Below, in pieces: positions 1-7,739 of a stretch of 38,657 nucleotides of DNA. Position 1 is the first letter of the stretch, and each line of letters begins with the position of its first letter. Under the pieces are notes generated by a model, which did no database searches, had not been told where the DNA came from, and saw nothing but the letters and a program-made list of their open reading frames with translations. Source of the stretch: Bacteroidetes bacterium HGW-Bacteroidetes-3 (GTDB taxonomy: Bacteria; Bacteroidota; Bacteroidia; Flavobacteriales; Flavobacteriaceae); NCBI GenBank assembly GCA_002842505.1, contig PHDE01000009.1, positions 1 to 38,657 of the forward strand. The letters run 5' to 3'. Made by a program: the position numbers and the translations under genes.

Positions 1-101
1 TCTGTTTAAATTTTATTTTTTAGCGGTAATCCCGAAAATTCGGGACTGTTCGCCATTAATCATTCCTTTGTGTATCAAAATTTGTTATGCTCGTTTCATT
101 A
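1..101 (+). repeat. Family 2 dispersed element, copy 1
   Basis: This stretch matches 24970-25077 read on the opposite strand. The outer parts agree almost base for base: CTGTTTAAATTTTATTTTTT at one end, and GTATCAAAATTTGTTATGC followed by TCGTTTCATT at the other. The centre differs. Here it is a 7-bp hairpin (30-45, TCCCGAA/TTCGGGA); the other copy has an unrelated hairpin. The pairing of conserved flanks with a swapped hairpin is seen directly. Its function is unknown. It may begin before the window. Confidence 0.75.
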
Positions 102-133
102 TTAATCATTCAATGTTAATTATTAATTCAACC

Positions 134-258
134 CGGTTAGGGATTAAGCCCTTCAACTGCGCTCAGGGTAAACTTATTGTTTGAGCACTTTTTTGTGGTT
201 TTTTCACCGCAAAAAATGCAAGTAGCGATAGCCCGACCCACAAGGGGAACACGCCCAC
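134..258 (+). repeat. Family 1 dispersed element, copy A
   Basis: This is the first of six related intergenic elements. It begins GGTTAGGGATTAAG, contains the stem TTTTTTGTGGT / ACCGCAAAAAA (189-199 with 206-216), and ends with GCCCGACCC...GGGAACACGCCC. Compared with the other copies its left part is interrupted by a 20-nt motif (149-168, CCCTTCAACTGCGCTCAGGG), which also occurs inside merA. Confidence 0.7.
149..168 (+). repeat. 20-nt CCCTTC...CTCAGGG motif, intergenic copy
   Basis: The sequence matches 17 of 20 positions of 15696-15715 inside merA, in the same orientation on the plus strand. Its ends are complementary (CCCT/AGGG). It lies within family 1 copy A and appears to disrupt it. 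This looks like a small insertion-prone motif; mobility is an inference. Confidence 0.6.
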
Positions 259-282
259 AATAAAATAAAATTGCGATTGTTT

Positions 283-915
283 TTAGGTTCCGTTAAACGT
301 ATTCATAGTATTGTTTAAACCGGCGGTGCCAAACGATTTTATAAGTTCAGCCGATTTGTCCAAACGTTCAGGAAGTGCTTTCAATTCATTTTTGTCCCAT
401 TCACCCAACACAAAATCCACTTGGCGACCTTTTGAAAATTCGGAGCCAACGCCAAATCTAAATCGAGCATATTCCTGGGTTTGCAAAACGGCGGTAATGT
501 CTTTTAAACCATTATGGCCTCCGTCGCTTCCTTTTGCTTTCACGCGAATTGCGCCAAAAGACAGGTTTAAGTCGTCACAGATAACCAATAAATTTTCGAT
601 GGGGATATTTTCTTTGGTAAGCCAATATTTCACTGCTTTGCCGCTTAAATTCACATAGGTTGAAGGTTTCAGCAGGATAAAAGTTCTGCCTTTAAATTTA
701 AAGGTGGCTATTGCTCCCAGTTTTTCACTCTCAAAAGAAACAGCTTCTTTTAAAGCCAGTTCATCCAAAATTTTAAAACCAATATTGTGACGGGTAGCCG
801 CATACTTTTCGCCAATATTTCCCAAACCAACAATTAAATATTTTTTCATAGGATCAAGGGCTGAAGTTTGCTTTTTTGGACCAAACAATAATTTTATGAG
901 TTTAATCAGTTGCAT
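283..915 (-). CDS. pth: Peptidyl-tRNA hydrolase
   Basis: Releases tRNA from peptidyl-tRNAs that drop off ribosomes; cytoplasmic and normally essential. The Pth fold signature is clear: YLIVGLGNIGEKY, then TRHNIGF carrying the catalytic His (about residue 43), the CDDLNL segment and the GSDGGHNGLKDI loop. At 210 residues it is longer than the usual 185-195 because of a 22-residue leader before MKKYLIVGLGN. Such leaders occur in relatives, but a TACTTTTG -10 box only 4 nt upstream of the first ATG would put the transcript start near or inside it, so Met23 at 849 is a serious alternative start. It is the last gene of prs-rplY-pth, separated from rplY by a terminator-like hairpin. Confidence 0.96.
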   Translation of the reverse strand: MQLIKLIKLLFGPKKQTSALDPMKKYLIVGLGNIGEKYAATRHNIGFKILDELALKEAVSFESEKLGAIATFKFKGRTFILLKPSTYVNLSGKAVKYWLTKENIPIENLLVICDDLNLSFGAIRVKAKGSDGGHNGLKDITAVLQTQEYARFRFGVGSEFSKGRQVDFVLGEWDKNELKALPERLDKSAELIKSFGTAGLNNTMNTFNGT

Positions 916-919
916 TCCA

Positions 920-927
920 CAAAAGTA
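920..927 (-). promoter_or_regulatory. Candidate -10 box for pth
   Basis: TACTTTTG on the minus strand fits the Bacteroidota -10 consensus TAnnTTTG. No convincing TTG lies 17-23 nt upstream. It follows the hairpin downstream of rplY, so it could give pth its own transcript. Confidence 0.4.
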
Positions 928-951
928 ATAAAAAGAATGCTGTTAATTTAA

Positions 952-985
952 ATGAAAAAAGCGCTGCTGACGCAACGCTTTTTTA
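952..985 (-). terminator. Intrinsic terminator after rplY
   Basis: On the minus strand AAAAAAGCGTTG pairs with CAGCGCTTTTTT around a short loop and ends in a T run. The A and T runs are symmetric, so it could act on either strand. It lies between the rplY stop and pth. Confidence 0.65.
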
Positions 986-1001
986 CATTTAATAAAAAAA
1001 T

Positions 1002-1592
1002 TTATTTTTTAGCTTTAGCAGCTTCTTCCGGTGTCGCAACTTTGGCAACATTACGAGAAGTTCTAACTTGCGCAACTACGGTATTTTCTGGATTTAAAAT
1101 ACTGTATTTTTTGCCTTTCAATTCAGTAACATATAATTTATCACCAATGTCTAATTTTGAGATATCAGCATCAATAAAATCTGGCAAATCTTTAGGTAAA
1201 GCCCTAACGTTTAATTTACGCATGGCAAAACGAAGTGAACCACCTCTAATAATACCTGGAGCTGTGCCAAGCAATTGAACAGGAATTGCCATGGTTACCA
1301 TTTTATCATCAAATAGCTGATAAAAATCGATGTGTAAAATTTTGTCAGATACTGGGTGAAACTGAATGTCTTGCAAAATTGCATTGTATTTGTTCCCTTC
1401 AAATTCAATCTTAGCAGTATAAACGTTTGGAGTGTACACTAAGTTTTTGAATGCAGTTTCGTCTGCTGAAAAGTGTAATGCCTTGTCTCCTCCGTATAAT
1501 ACGCAAGGAACCTTTCCAGCATTACGTAAGGCTTTAGTAGCAACTTTGCCTACGCTTTCTCTTTTAGATCCTGTGATTGTAATTGATTTCAT
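1002..1592 (-). CDS. rplY: 50S ribosomal protein L25 / Ctc family
   Basis: Binds 5S rRNA in the large ribosomal subunit. The 196-residue form is the long Ctc/TL5 type: an N-terminal L25 barrel ([15 protein letters not shown], then [10 protein letters not shown] and ILHIDFYQL) followed by the C-terminal TL5-like beta domain (residues about 95-180), and an Ala/Lys-rich tail ([10 protein letters not shown]). It starts 28 nt after the prs stop codon, so the two are almost certainly cotranscribed. The order prs, rplY, pth is common in Bacteroidota. The ATG at 1592 is the only sensible start. Confidence 0.96.
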   Translation of the reverse strand: MKSITITGSKRESVGKVATKALRNAGKVPCVLYGGDKALHFSADETAFKNLVYTPNVYTAKIEFEGNKYNAILQDIQFHPVSDKILHIDFYQLFDDKMVTMAIPVQLLGTAPGIIRGGSLRFAMRKLNVRALPKDLPDFIDADISKLDIGDKLYVTELKGKKYSILNPENTVVAQVRTSRNVAKVATPEEAAKAKK

Positions 1593-1620
1593 TTATTTAT
1601 ATTTAATTATTATTTACTAT

Positions 1621-2562
1621 TTACATTAAAAATTGTCCACTTATTGATGTGTTGTCTTGTACTTTATGCATAACATCCGCGAATAAAGGGGCGCAAGTTA
1701 CAACTTTTATTTTAGAACATTCTCTTTTTAAAGGAATTGTGTCTGAAACAATCAACTCTAATAATTGCGAGTTTTCAATTCGTTCATAGGCCTTTCCAGA
1801 TAAAATAGGATGCGTACAAATGGCGCGTACGCTTAATGCTCCTTTTTCAATCATTAAATCTGCGGCTTTGGCGATGGTTCCTCCAGTATCAATCATATCA
1901 TCAACAATAATGACGTGGCGGTCTTTTACTTCTCCAATTAATTCCATGGAGTCAATTTCATTTGCTTTTATGCGTTGCTTATAACAAATAACAACATCAC
2001 TTTCTAAAAATTTGGAATATGCATAAGCGCGTTTTGATCCGCCCATATCTGGGGAAGCAATGGTTAAATTTTCAAGATTTAATGAATGGATGTAAGGTAA
2101 AAATATGGTTGAAGCAAAAAGATGGTCTACAGGTTTTTCGAAGAAGCCTTGAATTTGATCAGCATGCAAATCCATGGTAATAATCCTGGTAGCTCCTGCT
2201 GTTTGCAGCAGATTTGCCACTAATTTTGCGCCAATGGCAACACGAGGCTGGTCTTTTCGGTCTTGTCTTGCCCAACCAAAATAAGGAATAACGGCAGTGA
2301 CGTGGCGCGCTGACGCTCTTTTTGCGGCATCGAGCATTAAAAGCATTTCCATTAAATTGTCGGAATTTGGAAATGTGGAACCCACAATAAAAATACGTCT
2401 TCCTCTAACCGATTCAACAAATGCAGGCTGAAATTCCCCGTCGCTAAATCTGGTTACCACTACGTTTCCAAGTGCAATTCCGTAGTGTTTGGCAATGTTT
2501 TTAGCCAATTCTTTGCTTTGTGTACAGGCAAAAATTTTAGGTTCTAGGTAAGGGATGTCCAT
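1621..2562 (-). CDS. prs: Ribose-phosphate pyrophosphokinase
   Basis: Makes PRPP from ribose 5-phosphate and ATP, feeding purine, pyrimidine, histidine, tryptophan and NAD synthesis; cytoplasmic hexamer. Residues 94-103 (YFGWARQDRK) are the ATP loop, 131-140 begin the DLHADQIQGF signature, and 220-229 (VDDMIDTGGT) are the PRPP-binding loop. The length of 313 residues is normal. It is first in the prs-rplY-pth group. The minus-strand -10 box lies 43-50 nt upstream of its ATG. Confidence 0.97.
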   Translation of the reverse strand: MDIPYLEPKIFACTQSKELAKNIAKHYGIALGNVVVTRFSDGEFQPAFVESVRGRRIFIVGSTFPNSDNLMEMLLMLDAAKRASARHVTAVIPYFGWARQDRKDQPRVAIGAKLVANLLQTAGATRIITMDLHADQIQGFFEKPVDHLFASTIFLPYIHSLNLENLTIASPDMGGSKRAYAYSKFLESDVVICYKQRIKANEIDSMELIGEVKDRHVIIVDDMIDTGGTIAKAADLMIEKGALSVRAICTHPILSGKAYERIENSQLLELIVSDTIPLKRECSKIKVVTCAPLFADVMHKVQDNTSISGQFLM

Positions 2563-2604
2563 TTTTTAGCGGTGTTGTTTTAAATGTGTTGTTGGATTTT
2601 GGTG

Positions 2605-2612
2605 CAAATTTA
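2605..2612 (-). promoter_or_regulatory. Candidate -10 box for prs operon
   Basis: TAAATTTG on the minus strand fits TAnnTTTG and would give a leader of about 35 nt before prs. No clear -33 TTG was seen at the expected distance. Confidence 0.45.
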
Positions 2613-2651
2613 AAATTATTTAAGTGGTAATGCTATAACTAAGTGAAGTTT

Positions 2652-2684
2652 TTGTGTTTTAGTTGAAAAATATTTTTAAATTTG
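2652..2684 (+). promoter_or_regulatory. Promoter of tRNA-Leu
   Basis: TTG at 2652-2654 and TAAATTTG at 2677-2684, 22 nt apart, match the Bacteroidota TTG...TAnnTTTG promoter. Transcription would begin a few nucleotides before the tRNA at 2700. Confidence 0.65.
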
Positions 2685-2699
2685 CAAACCGAAACATTT

Positions 2700-2783
2700 G
2701 CCCCGGTGGCGGAATTGGTAGACGCGCTGGATTCAAAATCCAGTTTTCGCAAGGAAGTGCGGGTTCGATTCCCGCCCGAGGTA
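2700..2783 (+). tRNA. tRNA-Leu (anticodon CAA)
   Basis: A class II tRNA of 84 nt. The D arm is GCGGAATTGGTAGACGC; the anticodon stem CTGGA/TCCAG closes the loop TTCAAAA, giving anticodon CAA, which reads UUG. A long variable arm follows, then the T arm GCGGG-TTCGATT-CCCGC. CCA is not encoded; CAA follows the discriminator A. The acceptor stem has one C-A mismatch (fourth pair, 2703 with 2779) and a terminal G-U pair. It stands alone with its own promoter and terminator. Confidence 0.96.
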
Positions 2784-2792
2784 CAAAGGGAA

Positions 2793-2819
2793 AGCTGAGA
2801 TTTACGTCTCAGCTTTTTT
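2793..2819 (+). terminator. Intrinsic terminator of tRNA-Leu
   Basis: Perfect 8-bp stem AGCTGAGA / TCTCAGCT around TTTACG, followed directly by TTTTT. It lies 9 nt after the tRNA end. Confidence 0.85.
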
Positions 2820-2824
2820 ATTAC

Positions 2825-2846
2825 AGGTACAACATAGGTACAACAT
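2825..2846 (+). repeat. 11-bp tandem repeat after tRNA-Leu
   Basis: AGGTACAACAT occurs twice head to tail. Its first eight bases (AGGTACAA) equal those at the tRNA 3' end (2779-2786). This may be the trace of tRNA-targeted integration, or coincidence. Confidence 0.5.
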
Positions 2847-3057
2847 TTTGCTATTTGGACTGTAAAATATTTTGTGTTTTATCATAGAATACGCATCCAA
2901 TTCATAATTAAATTTTTTCTGGCTCTTTGCGGTTAAATATTTTTGCTTTTAGCACAGACTAGGCATTCAATCGCCATTTATTTTTTAGCATCAATACAAC
3001 AAAAATAGCCTAATTTTACTTCCGCAATTATTTGCAAAATTTTTTAACAAAACAAGA

Positions 3058-3309
3058 ATGAACTACATCGACTGGACCGGATTTATTGGCGTTACCCTGC
3101 TTTTATTGGCTTTTTTTCTGAATTTAAAAGGCATAATTAAAACTGACAGTTTAATTTATTTGCTGCTAAATTTTATGGGCGCAGCAATTGCCTGTTTAGC
3201 TTCCGTACTTTTAAATTATATGCCGTTTGTAATTTTGGAAGGTTGCTGGGCGATGGTTTCCGCAATAGGTTTGGTAAAATTGGCGACCAAAAATAAAATG
3301 ATCAGGTAG
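3058..3309 (+). CDS. Small membrane protein, CBU_0592-like
   Basis: An 83-residue protein with three hydrophobic helices (about 7-24, 31-49 and 53-76). The pattern of a DW(T)GFIGVTLLLLAFFLN first helix, a NLKGIIKTDSLIYLLLNFMGA middle and a FVILEGCWAMVSAIGL end resembles the CBU_0592 family of three-helix inner-membrane proteins, whose function is unknown. The start ATG follows an A-rich leader. It stands alone between the tRNA and the TPR operon. Assignment is by recognised pattern only. Confidence 0.8.
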   Translation: MNYIDWTGFIGVTLLLLAFFLNLKGIIKTDSLIYLLLNFMGAAIACLASVLLNYMPFVILEGCWAMVSAIGLVKLATKNKMIR

Positions 3310-3320
3310 TATTTTAATCG

Positions 3321-3391
3321 GAAAGTCGAAAGCCAGAAAGTAGAAAGTCTTTTCTCTCTATTCTCTTTTCTCTATTCTCTATTCTTTTTCT
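3321..3391 (+). repeat. Degenerate heptamer tracts (GAAAGTC then TTCTCTA)
   Basis: Four GAAAGtn units of 7-8 nt are followed by about five pyrimidine-rich units around TTCTCTA, also 7 nt apart. It lies between the small membrane gene and the TPR operon. It is not coding. Confidence 0.6.
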
Positions 3392-3452
3392 AATTATCTG
3401 AAAAACGAATTAACATGTTTCTCATCTGAATAAATTGTATATTGCGGCTTGT

Positions 3453-4406
3453 ATGAAAGCGACTTGTTTGAATAGTTTAATGGTGGTTGGAATGGTATTC
3501 ATTTCAGTTTTTTCGTTTGCCCAGAAAATAAATACACAAGAGGAAAATAACTTAAAGTTTCAAACCTATTTTTTTGAAGCTTTAAAGCAAAAGGCCATAA
3601 AAAACTACAACAAAGCGATTGAAAGCTTGGAATTATGCAGTGAAATAGATTCCTCAAATGTTTCTGTTTTATTTGAATTTTCAAAAAACCATTTGGAATT
3701 AAACAATTATTTTGAGGCAGAATTATTCATCGATAAAGCCTTGGCGCTTGAACCTGAAAATAGGTATTTGTTACAACATAAAGTAGCTGTTTTAAAAGCC
3801 CAAAGGAATTTTGGCAAAGCTATTGAAATGCAAAAAGAGATTGTTCAACTTCAGCCAAAAGAAAATGAGGAATTGGTATTTCTTTACATTCAAAACCAAA
3901 ATTTTGACCTTGCGGAAGATTTGATTTCAAAAATGGAAGAAAATGCCATGTCAACATTGAAATTAAAATCTTTTAAAAATTATCTGGACAACAGAAAATT
4001 GCTTCAGCAAAATGAGGAAAAAAATCAAGATATTGCATATAAAAATATGGATATTGAATCCTTAAAAAAAACCTATTCAAAAAGTAAGGAGTATAAAATA
4101 ATGCAGGAAATTTTATCCGAAGAAGCAAAAGAGGAACTTTTTGAAATTGTTTATGCCGACAGTAAAGCTGCTTTGGAATTGTTTCCGGAACAACCGTATT
4201 TATATAAAATGAATGGTTTTGCCCTTAATAAACTGGGAAAATATAAGGAAGCAATTGCCGTTTTAAGTCTTGGCATTGATTTTGTTATTGATAACAGCGC
4301 AATGGAAGCCGATTTTTATGAACAACTTTCCATAAGCCATGAAAAGTTGGGCAACAAAAGCGAGGCATTAAAATACAGACAAAGAGCCGCTGCGTTAAAA
4401 AAATAA
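3453..4406 (+). CDS. Tetratricopeptide repeat protein, exported
   Basis: 317 residues from the ATG at 3453. A TTG 18 nt upstream would add six residues before a complete signal peptide (MKATCLNSLMVVGMVFISVFSFAQ), so I prefer the ATG. After export the chain is helical with TPR units at roughly residues 35-135 (for example AIKNYNKAIESLELCSEIDSS, NYFEAELFIDKALALEPENR, NFGKAIEMQKEIVQLQP) and again near 245-315 (GFALNKLGKYKEAIAVLSLGI, ISHEKLGNKSEALKYRQRA). TPRs mediate protein contacts; the partner is unknown. It is followed after 8 nt by a DUF4292 lipoprotein and an EnvC-like gene, an order frequent in Flavobacteriaceae and pointing to envelope assembly or division. Confidence 0.88.
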   Translation: MKATCLNSLMVVGMVFISVFSFAQKINTQEENNLKFQTYFFEALKQKAIKNYNKAIESLELCSEIDSSNVSVLFEFSKNHLELNNYFEAELFIDKALALEPENRYLLQHKVAVLKAQRNFGKAIEMQKEIVQLQPKENEELVFLYIQNQNFDLAEDLISKMEENAMSTLKLKSFKNYLDNRKLLQQNEEKNQDIAYKNMDIESLKKTYSKSKEYKIMQEILSEEAKEELFEIVYADSKAALELFPEQPYLYKMNGFALNKLGKYKEAIAVLSLGIDFVIDNSAMEADFYEQLSISHEKLGNKSEALKYRQRAAALKK

Positions 4407-4414
4407 AATTAAAA

Positions 4415-5191
4415 ATGAAGCATTATTTTAAAATAGCAATATTGATATTACTTGCATTTACTTCGTGTAAAAGCAAAAAAAGTGTGACGAATATGGATAT
4501 TATTGAAGATCTTTCCACAAAAAAAATTATTAGCAATCACTATAGCAATAATTTCAGCCAAAAAACAATAAATGCCAATTTAAACACAAAATATTCAGAC
4601 AGTAAAATGTCAACTTCCATCAATATTAAACTGCGCATAGAAATGGATAAAACCATTTGGATGAGCGCCACAAAGTTGGGATTTCCTTTGGCGAAAATTA
4701 AAATTACGCCAAACAGGGTGAGTTATTATGAAAAATTAAACGGCACTTATTATGACGGTGATTTTTCTATGTTAAGTAAATGGCTGGGCACGGAACTGGA
4801 TTATGAAAAGGTTCAAAACATCTTGTTGGGGCAAGCGGTTTTAAACTTAAGAAAAGAAAGATGCAATTCCCAAATTGAAAATAGATTATACCAATTGTCG
4901 CCAAAAAGGGACAATGACTTGTTTGGTATTTTGTTTTTTTTGAATCCCGATAATTTTAAATTGAACCGACAAGAAATTACCAATACGGAAAAACAACAAT
5001 TGCTTTCGGTTTCTTATGCGAATTATAAAAATATTAAAGGTGAACAGTTTCCTGAAAATATTAACATTAGAGCCATAGACCACGAAAAATTAACCACTAT
5101 TAATATAGAATATAAGTCGGTTGAATTTAATGAAGAATTAACATTTCCATTTGAAATCCCTAATGGTTACAAAGAAATCAGTTTAAAATAA
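4415..5191 (+). CDS. DUF4292 lipoprotein
   Basis: 258 residues. The N-terminus MKHYFKIAILILLAFTSCKSKK is a lipoprotein signal with lipobox FTSC, Cys18 being the lipidated residue. The rest matches the DUF4292 pattern: basic start of the mature part, the SINIKLRIEMDKTIWMSA strand segment, LGFPLAKIKITPNRVSYYEKLNGTYYDGDF, and a C-terminal FPFEIPNGYKEI. The family is fixed in position between TPR and EnvC-like genes in many Flavobacteriaceae and resembles outer-membrane lipoprotein carrier folds; the exact role is not known. Its stop codon overlaps the next start by one base (TAATG), suggesting coupled translation. Confidence 0.9.
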   Translation: MKHYFKIAILILLAFTSCKSKKSVTNMDIIEDLSTKKIISNHYSNNFSQKTINANLNTKYSDSKMSTSINIKLRIEMDKTIWMSATKLGFPLAKIKITPNRVSYYEKLNGTYYDGDFSMLSKWLGTELDYEKVQNILLGQAVLNLRKERCNSQIENRLYQLSPKRDNDLFGILFFLNPDNFKLNRQEITNTEKQQLLSVSYANYKNIKGEQFPENINIRAIDHEKLTTINIEYKSVEFNEELTFPFEIPNGYKEISLK

Positions 5192-6408
5192 TGCAGTTTA
5201 AATTAAAGAATATTTTTATTGTTTCGGCACTATTTTTTAGTATAATAATTTCGGCCCAAAACTCAAAACGGGAAAATTTAGAAGAGCGTAAAACACAGAT
5301 TAAAAAGGAAATTAATTATTTGGACGCCTTGCTTTCAAAGACAAAGAAAGTCGAGAAAAATTTATTGGTTGAAGTAAAGGATTTAAATGATAAAATAAAT
5401 AAAAGGGAAGAATTAATTAATGTTATTTCCCGTGAATCTAGCGAACTTGGAAATGAAATTTACTTAAATCAGCTTGAAATAAACAAAAATCAACGCGATT
5501 TGGAAGCGCTGAAAAAAGACTACGCCGAAATGATTTTTAAATCTTACAAAAACAAGTCCCAAAACAGCCGAATCATGTTTTTGTTGTCTTCCGAAAATTT
5601 TTATCAGGGCTACAAACGTTTTCAATATATGAAACAATATTCTAGTTTCAGAAAAAATCAGGCCGAGGAAATCCAGAAAAAAACAACTGATCTTCAGGTA
5701 TTAACCGATACTTTAATATCAAAAAAGAAACAAAAACAAGACCTTTTGGTTGAACATAAACAAGAACAAACCATCATCCAAAAAGAAAAAAAGGAGCAAG
5801 AAAATTTGTTGAGCCAGGTAAAAGGCAAGGAAAATAAATATAAAAGGCAAATTCAGCAATTTCAAAAAGAAGAACGAAAAATAGAAGCCCAAATAGATAA
5901 AATAATTAGAGACGCGATTGTGGCATCTAACAAAAACACGTCAAACACAACCTCGGCAACCTTTACATTAACGGCAGAAGCAAAAGAATTGGCCGCAAAA
6001 TTTACGGCCAATAAAGGGCAATTGCCTTGGCCTGTTGAAAAAGGATATGTTTCTACCTATTATGGGAAACAGCCACATCCTGTGGTAAAAACAGCCACCA
6101 TACAAAGCAATGGCGTAAGAATTACCACAGAGAGCGACAGTAAGGCCCGCGCGGTTTTTGAGGGAACTGTATTGTCGGTTCAGGTCTTGGGCGGTAATTT
6201 AAAAGCCGTTTTAATTCAACATGGGGATTATATCACCGTATATAAAAATTTGGAAAATGTATTTGTGCACATAGGGGAAAAAGTAAAAACAAAAGAAGAA
6301 ATAGGCACTATTTTTACCGATAAAATTACAGGAAAAACAATTTTAGGATTTGTGTTGTTGAGAAATGTAACTACAGAAGATCCGGCTTCTTGGATTTATA
6401 AAATGTAA
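5191..6408 (+). CDS. EnvC-like murein hydrolase activator with degenerate LytM domain
   Basis: 405 residues: signal peptide (about 1-22), a long coiled coil (about 25-250, rich in Lys, Glu and Gln heptads) and a C-terminal LytM/M23-type domain (about 275-400, from LPWPVEKGYVSTYYG). Catalytic M23 enzymes keep an HxxxD and an HxH. Here the first site reads QSNGVRI, without His or Asp, and the second reads IQHGDYITVYKNL, keeping one His but losing HxH. This matches EnvC/NlpD-type proteins that activate amidases and do not cut peptidoglycan themselves. It is last in the operon. Loss of catalysis is inferred from the motifs. Confidence 0.9.
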   Translation: MQFKLKNIFIVSALFFSIIISAQNSKRENLEERKTQIKKEINYLDALLSKTKKVEKNLLVEVKDLNDKINKREELINVISRESSELGNEIYLNQLEINKNQRDLEALKKDYAEMIFKSYKNKSQNSRIMFLLSSENFYQGYKRFQYMKQYSSFRKNQAEEIQKKTTDLQVLTDTLISKKKQKQDLLVEHKQEQTIIQKEKKEQENLLSQVKGKENKYKRQIQQFQKEERKIEAQIDKIIRDAIVASNKNTSNTTSATFTLTAEAKELAAKFTANKGQLPWPVEKGYVSTYYGKQPHPVVKTATIQSNGVRITTESDSKARAVFEGTVLSVQVLGGNLKAVLIQHGDYITVYKNLENVFVHIGEKVKTKEEIGTIFTDKITGKTILGFVLLRNVTTEDPASWIYKM

Positions 6409-6765
6409 TATAATTTTGGATTATTAGCTTCGAGATAAATATGGAAATAACATTTTCCAAATTAATATAGAATCTTCACTAAGGTAATTTTATGGTTATC
6501 GGCAATAATAATTACTGTTACAATTCAAAATTCAATTCGCATTAAGGCCTGAAATGGAAATTTTTTTTCGGATTTTTTACCAATAAAATGATTTAGTGAA
6601 ATGTTTGACTGGCGAAAAGGAGGAGGCGCCCAAATATTTTTTATATCGAAGTTTTTTATCATTTAGCGGTTTATGAATATTTAAGCCAAATAATAGCCCA
6701 CATTTTTTAAAATGCTGTAAGTATTGAGAATTTTGTACGACTTTTTGTAAAATAAAAGTCCACCG
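6409..6765. other. Intergenic region with family 1 copy B
   Basis: 357 bp without a convincing gene. The only recognisable item is the diverged family 1 element at 6539-6634. No clear terminator follows the EnvC-like gene and no TAnnTTTG box precedes the barrel gene. Confidence 0.6.
6539..6634 (+). repeat. Family 1 dispersed element, copy B (diverged)
   Basis: GCATTAAGGCCTGAAATGGAAAT at the left and GGCGCCCA at the right align with the other five copies. The central T-run/A-run stem is weak here. It lies downstream of the EnvC-like gene. Confidence 0.5.
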
Positions 6766-7737
6766 ATGAATTTGAAAATATACTTATCGCTCCTGTTATT
6801 TCCCTTGGCATATTTTGTTAATGCACAAACTTGCTGTTCTGGAGGAATACCGCTGTCCAATAATATTGGAATGGCCATTTTAGAAAAAGGCACCACCCAA
6901 ATAGGAGTTTCTTATGATTATAATAATTTAAATACGTTAAATAACGGGTCAGAAAAATTGGATGACAATGCAAGATTGCGCATTACGCATTCGATTTTGG
7001 TGAATGCAAGTTATGCTTTTACGGATCATTTTTCTGTGGAAGGGTTGCTTACCTGGGTGAATCAAAGAAGAAAAATAACGCAATTTGGCGGTGTAAACTT
7101 AGACCAATCTTCGGGAATTGGCGATGCGCTATTGTTGGCCAAATATAATTTTGCGGATGTTATTGGCAAAAACAGCGATTTAAATGTTGGTGTCGGAACA
7201 AAAATTCCGTTGGGTTCTTCAACAGAAAAGAGCGATGAGGGCATTACTTTAAATGCCGATTTGCAGCCGGGAAGCAATGCATGGGACATTATTTATTTTA
7301 CTTCCGTTTCAAAAAGCATGAATTTTAGGCCTTCTTTAAGTATTTCATCACGGGTAATTTATAGAAGCACAGGAACTAACAATGATTATTTTGGGGACAG
7401 CACCTATAAATTTGGAAATGATTTTCAGGCTTTTGTCGGATTTTCAGATCAGTTTTTGATTTTTAAAACCATTGCTTCACCAAGTATTTCTTTTAAATAT
7501 AGAAATGCGCAACAGGACAAAATTGGTGGATTTGATTTAGACAATACAGGAGGAAATTGGGTTTCCGTTATTCCGAATTTTTCAATAAACATCAATCAGA
7601 ATTTGGTTTTTTCCACAAAAGCGGAATTGCCAATTTACAGCAATGTTGACGGCACGCAATTAACCCCAACATATAGGTTAACCACCGGAATTTTATATAC
7701 GATTGCACCTAAAAAGAAGTTTCAAATTTTAAATTAA
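6766..7737 (+). CDS. Outer-membrane beta-barrel protein with N-terminal Cys-Cys
   Basis: 323 residues. Signal peptide to about residue 20 (MNLKIYLSLLLFPLAYFVNA), then a mature start QTCCSGGIPLSNN with adjacent cysteines 23-24. The rest alternates amphipathic strands (IGVSYDYNNLN, ITHSILVNASYAFTDHFSVEGLL, SLSISSRVIYRST, NLVFSTKAELPIY), typical of a transporter-like outer-membrane barrel. I recognise no specific family. The DUF3179 lipoprotein gene begins 2 nt after its stop, so the two are cotranscribed. The CCSGG motif at the mature N-terminus could bind a metal or form a disulphide; that is a guess. Confidence 0.75.
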   Translation: MNLKIYLSLLLFPLAYFVNAQTCCSGGIPLSNNIGMAILEKGTTQIGVSYDYNNLNTLNNGSEKLDDNARLRITHSILVNASYAFTDHFSVEGLLTWVNQRRKITQFGGVNLDQSSGIGDALLLAKYNFADVIGKNSDLNVGVGTKIPLGSSTEKSDEGITLNADLQPGSNAWDIIYFTSVSKSMNFRPSLSISSRVIYRSTGTNNDYFGDSTYKFGNDFQAFVGFSDQFLIFKTIASPSISFKYRNAQQDKIGGFDLDNTGGNWVSVIPNFSININQNLVFSTKAELPIYSNVDGTQLTPTYRLTTGILYTIAPKKKFQILN

Positions 7738-7739
7738 CG

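Noticed and set aside
952-1278. 108-codon plus-strand frame
   Set aside because: Antisense to rplY and starts inside the terminator hairpin.
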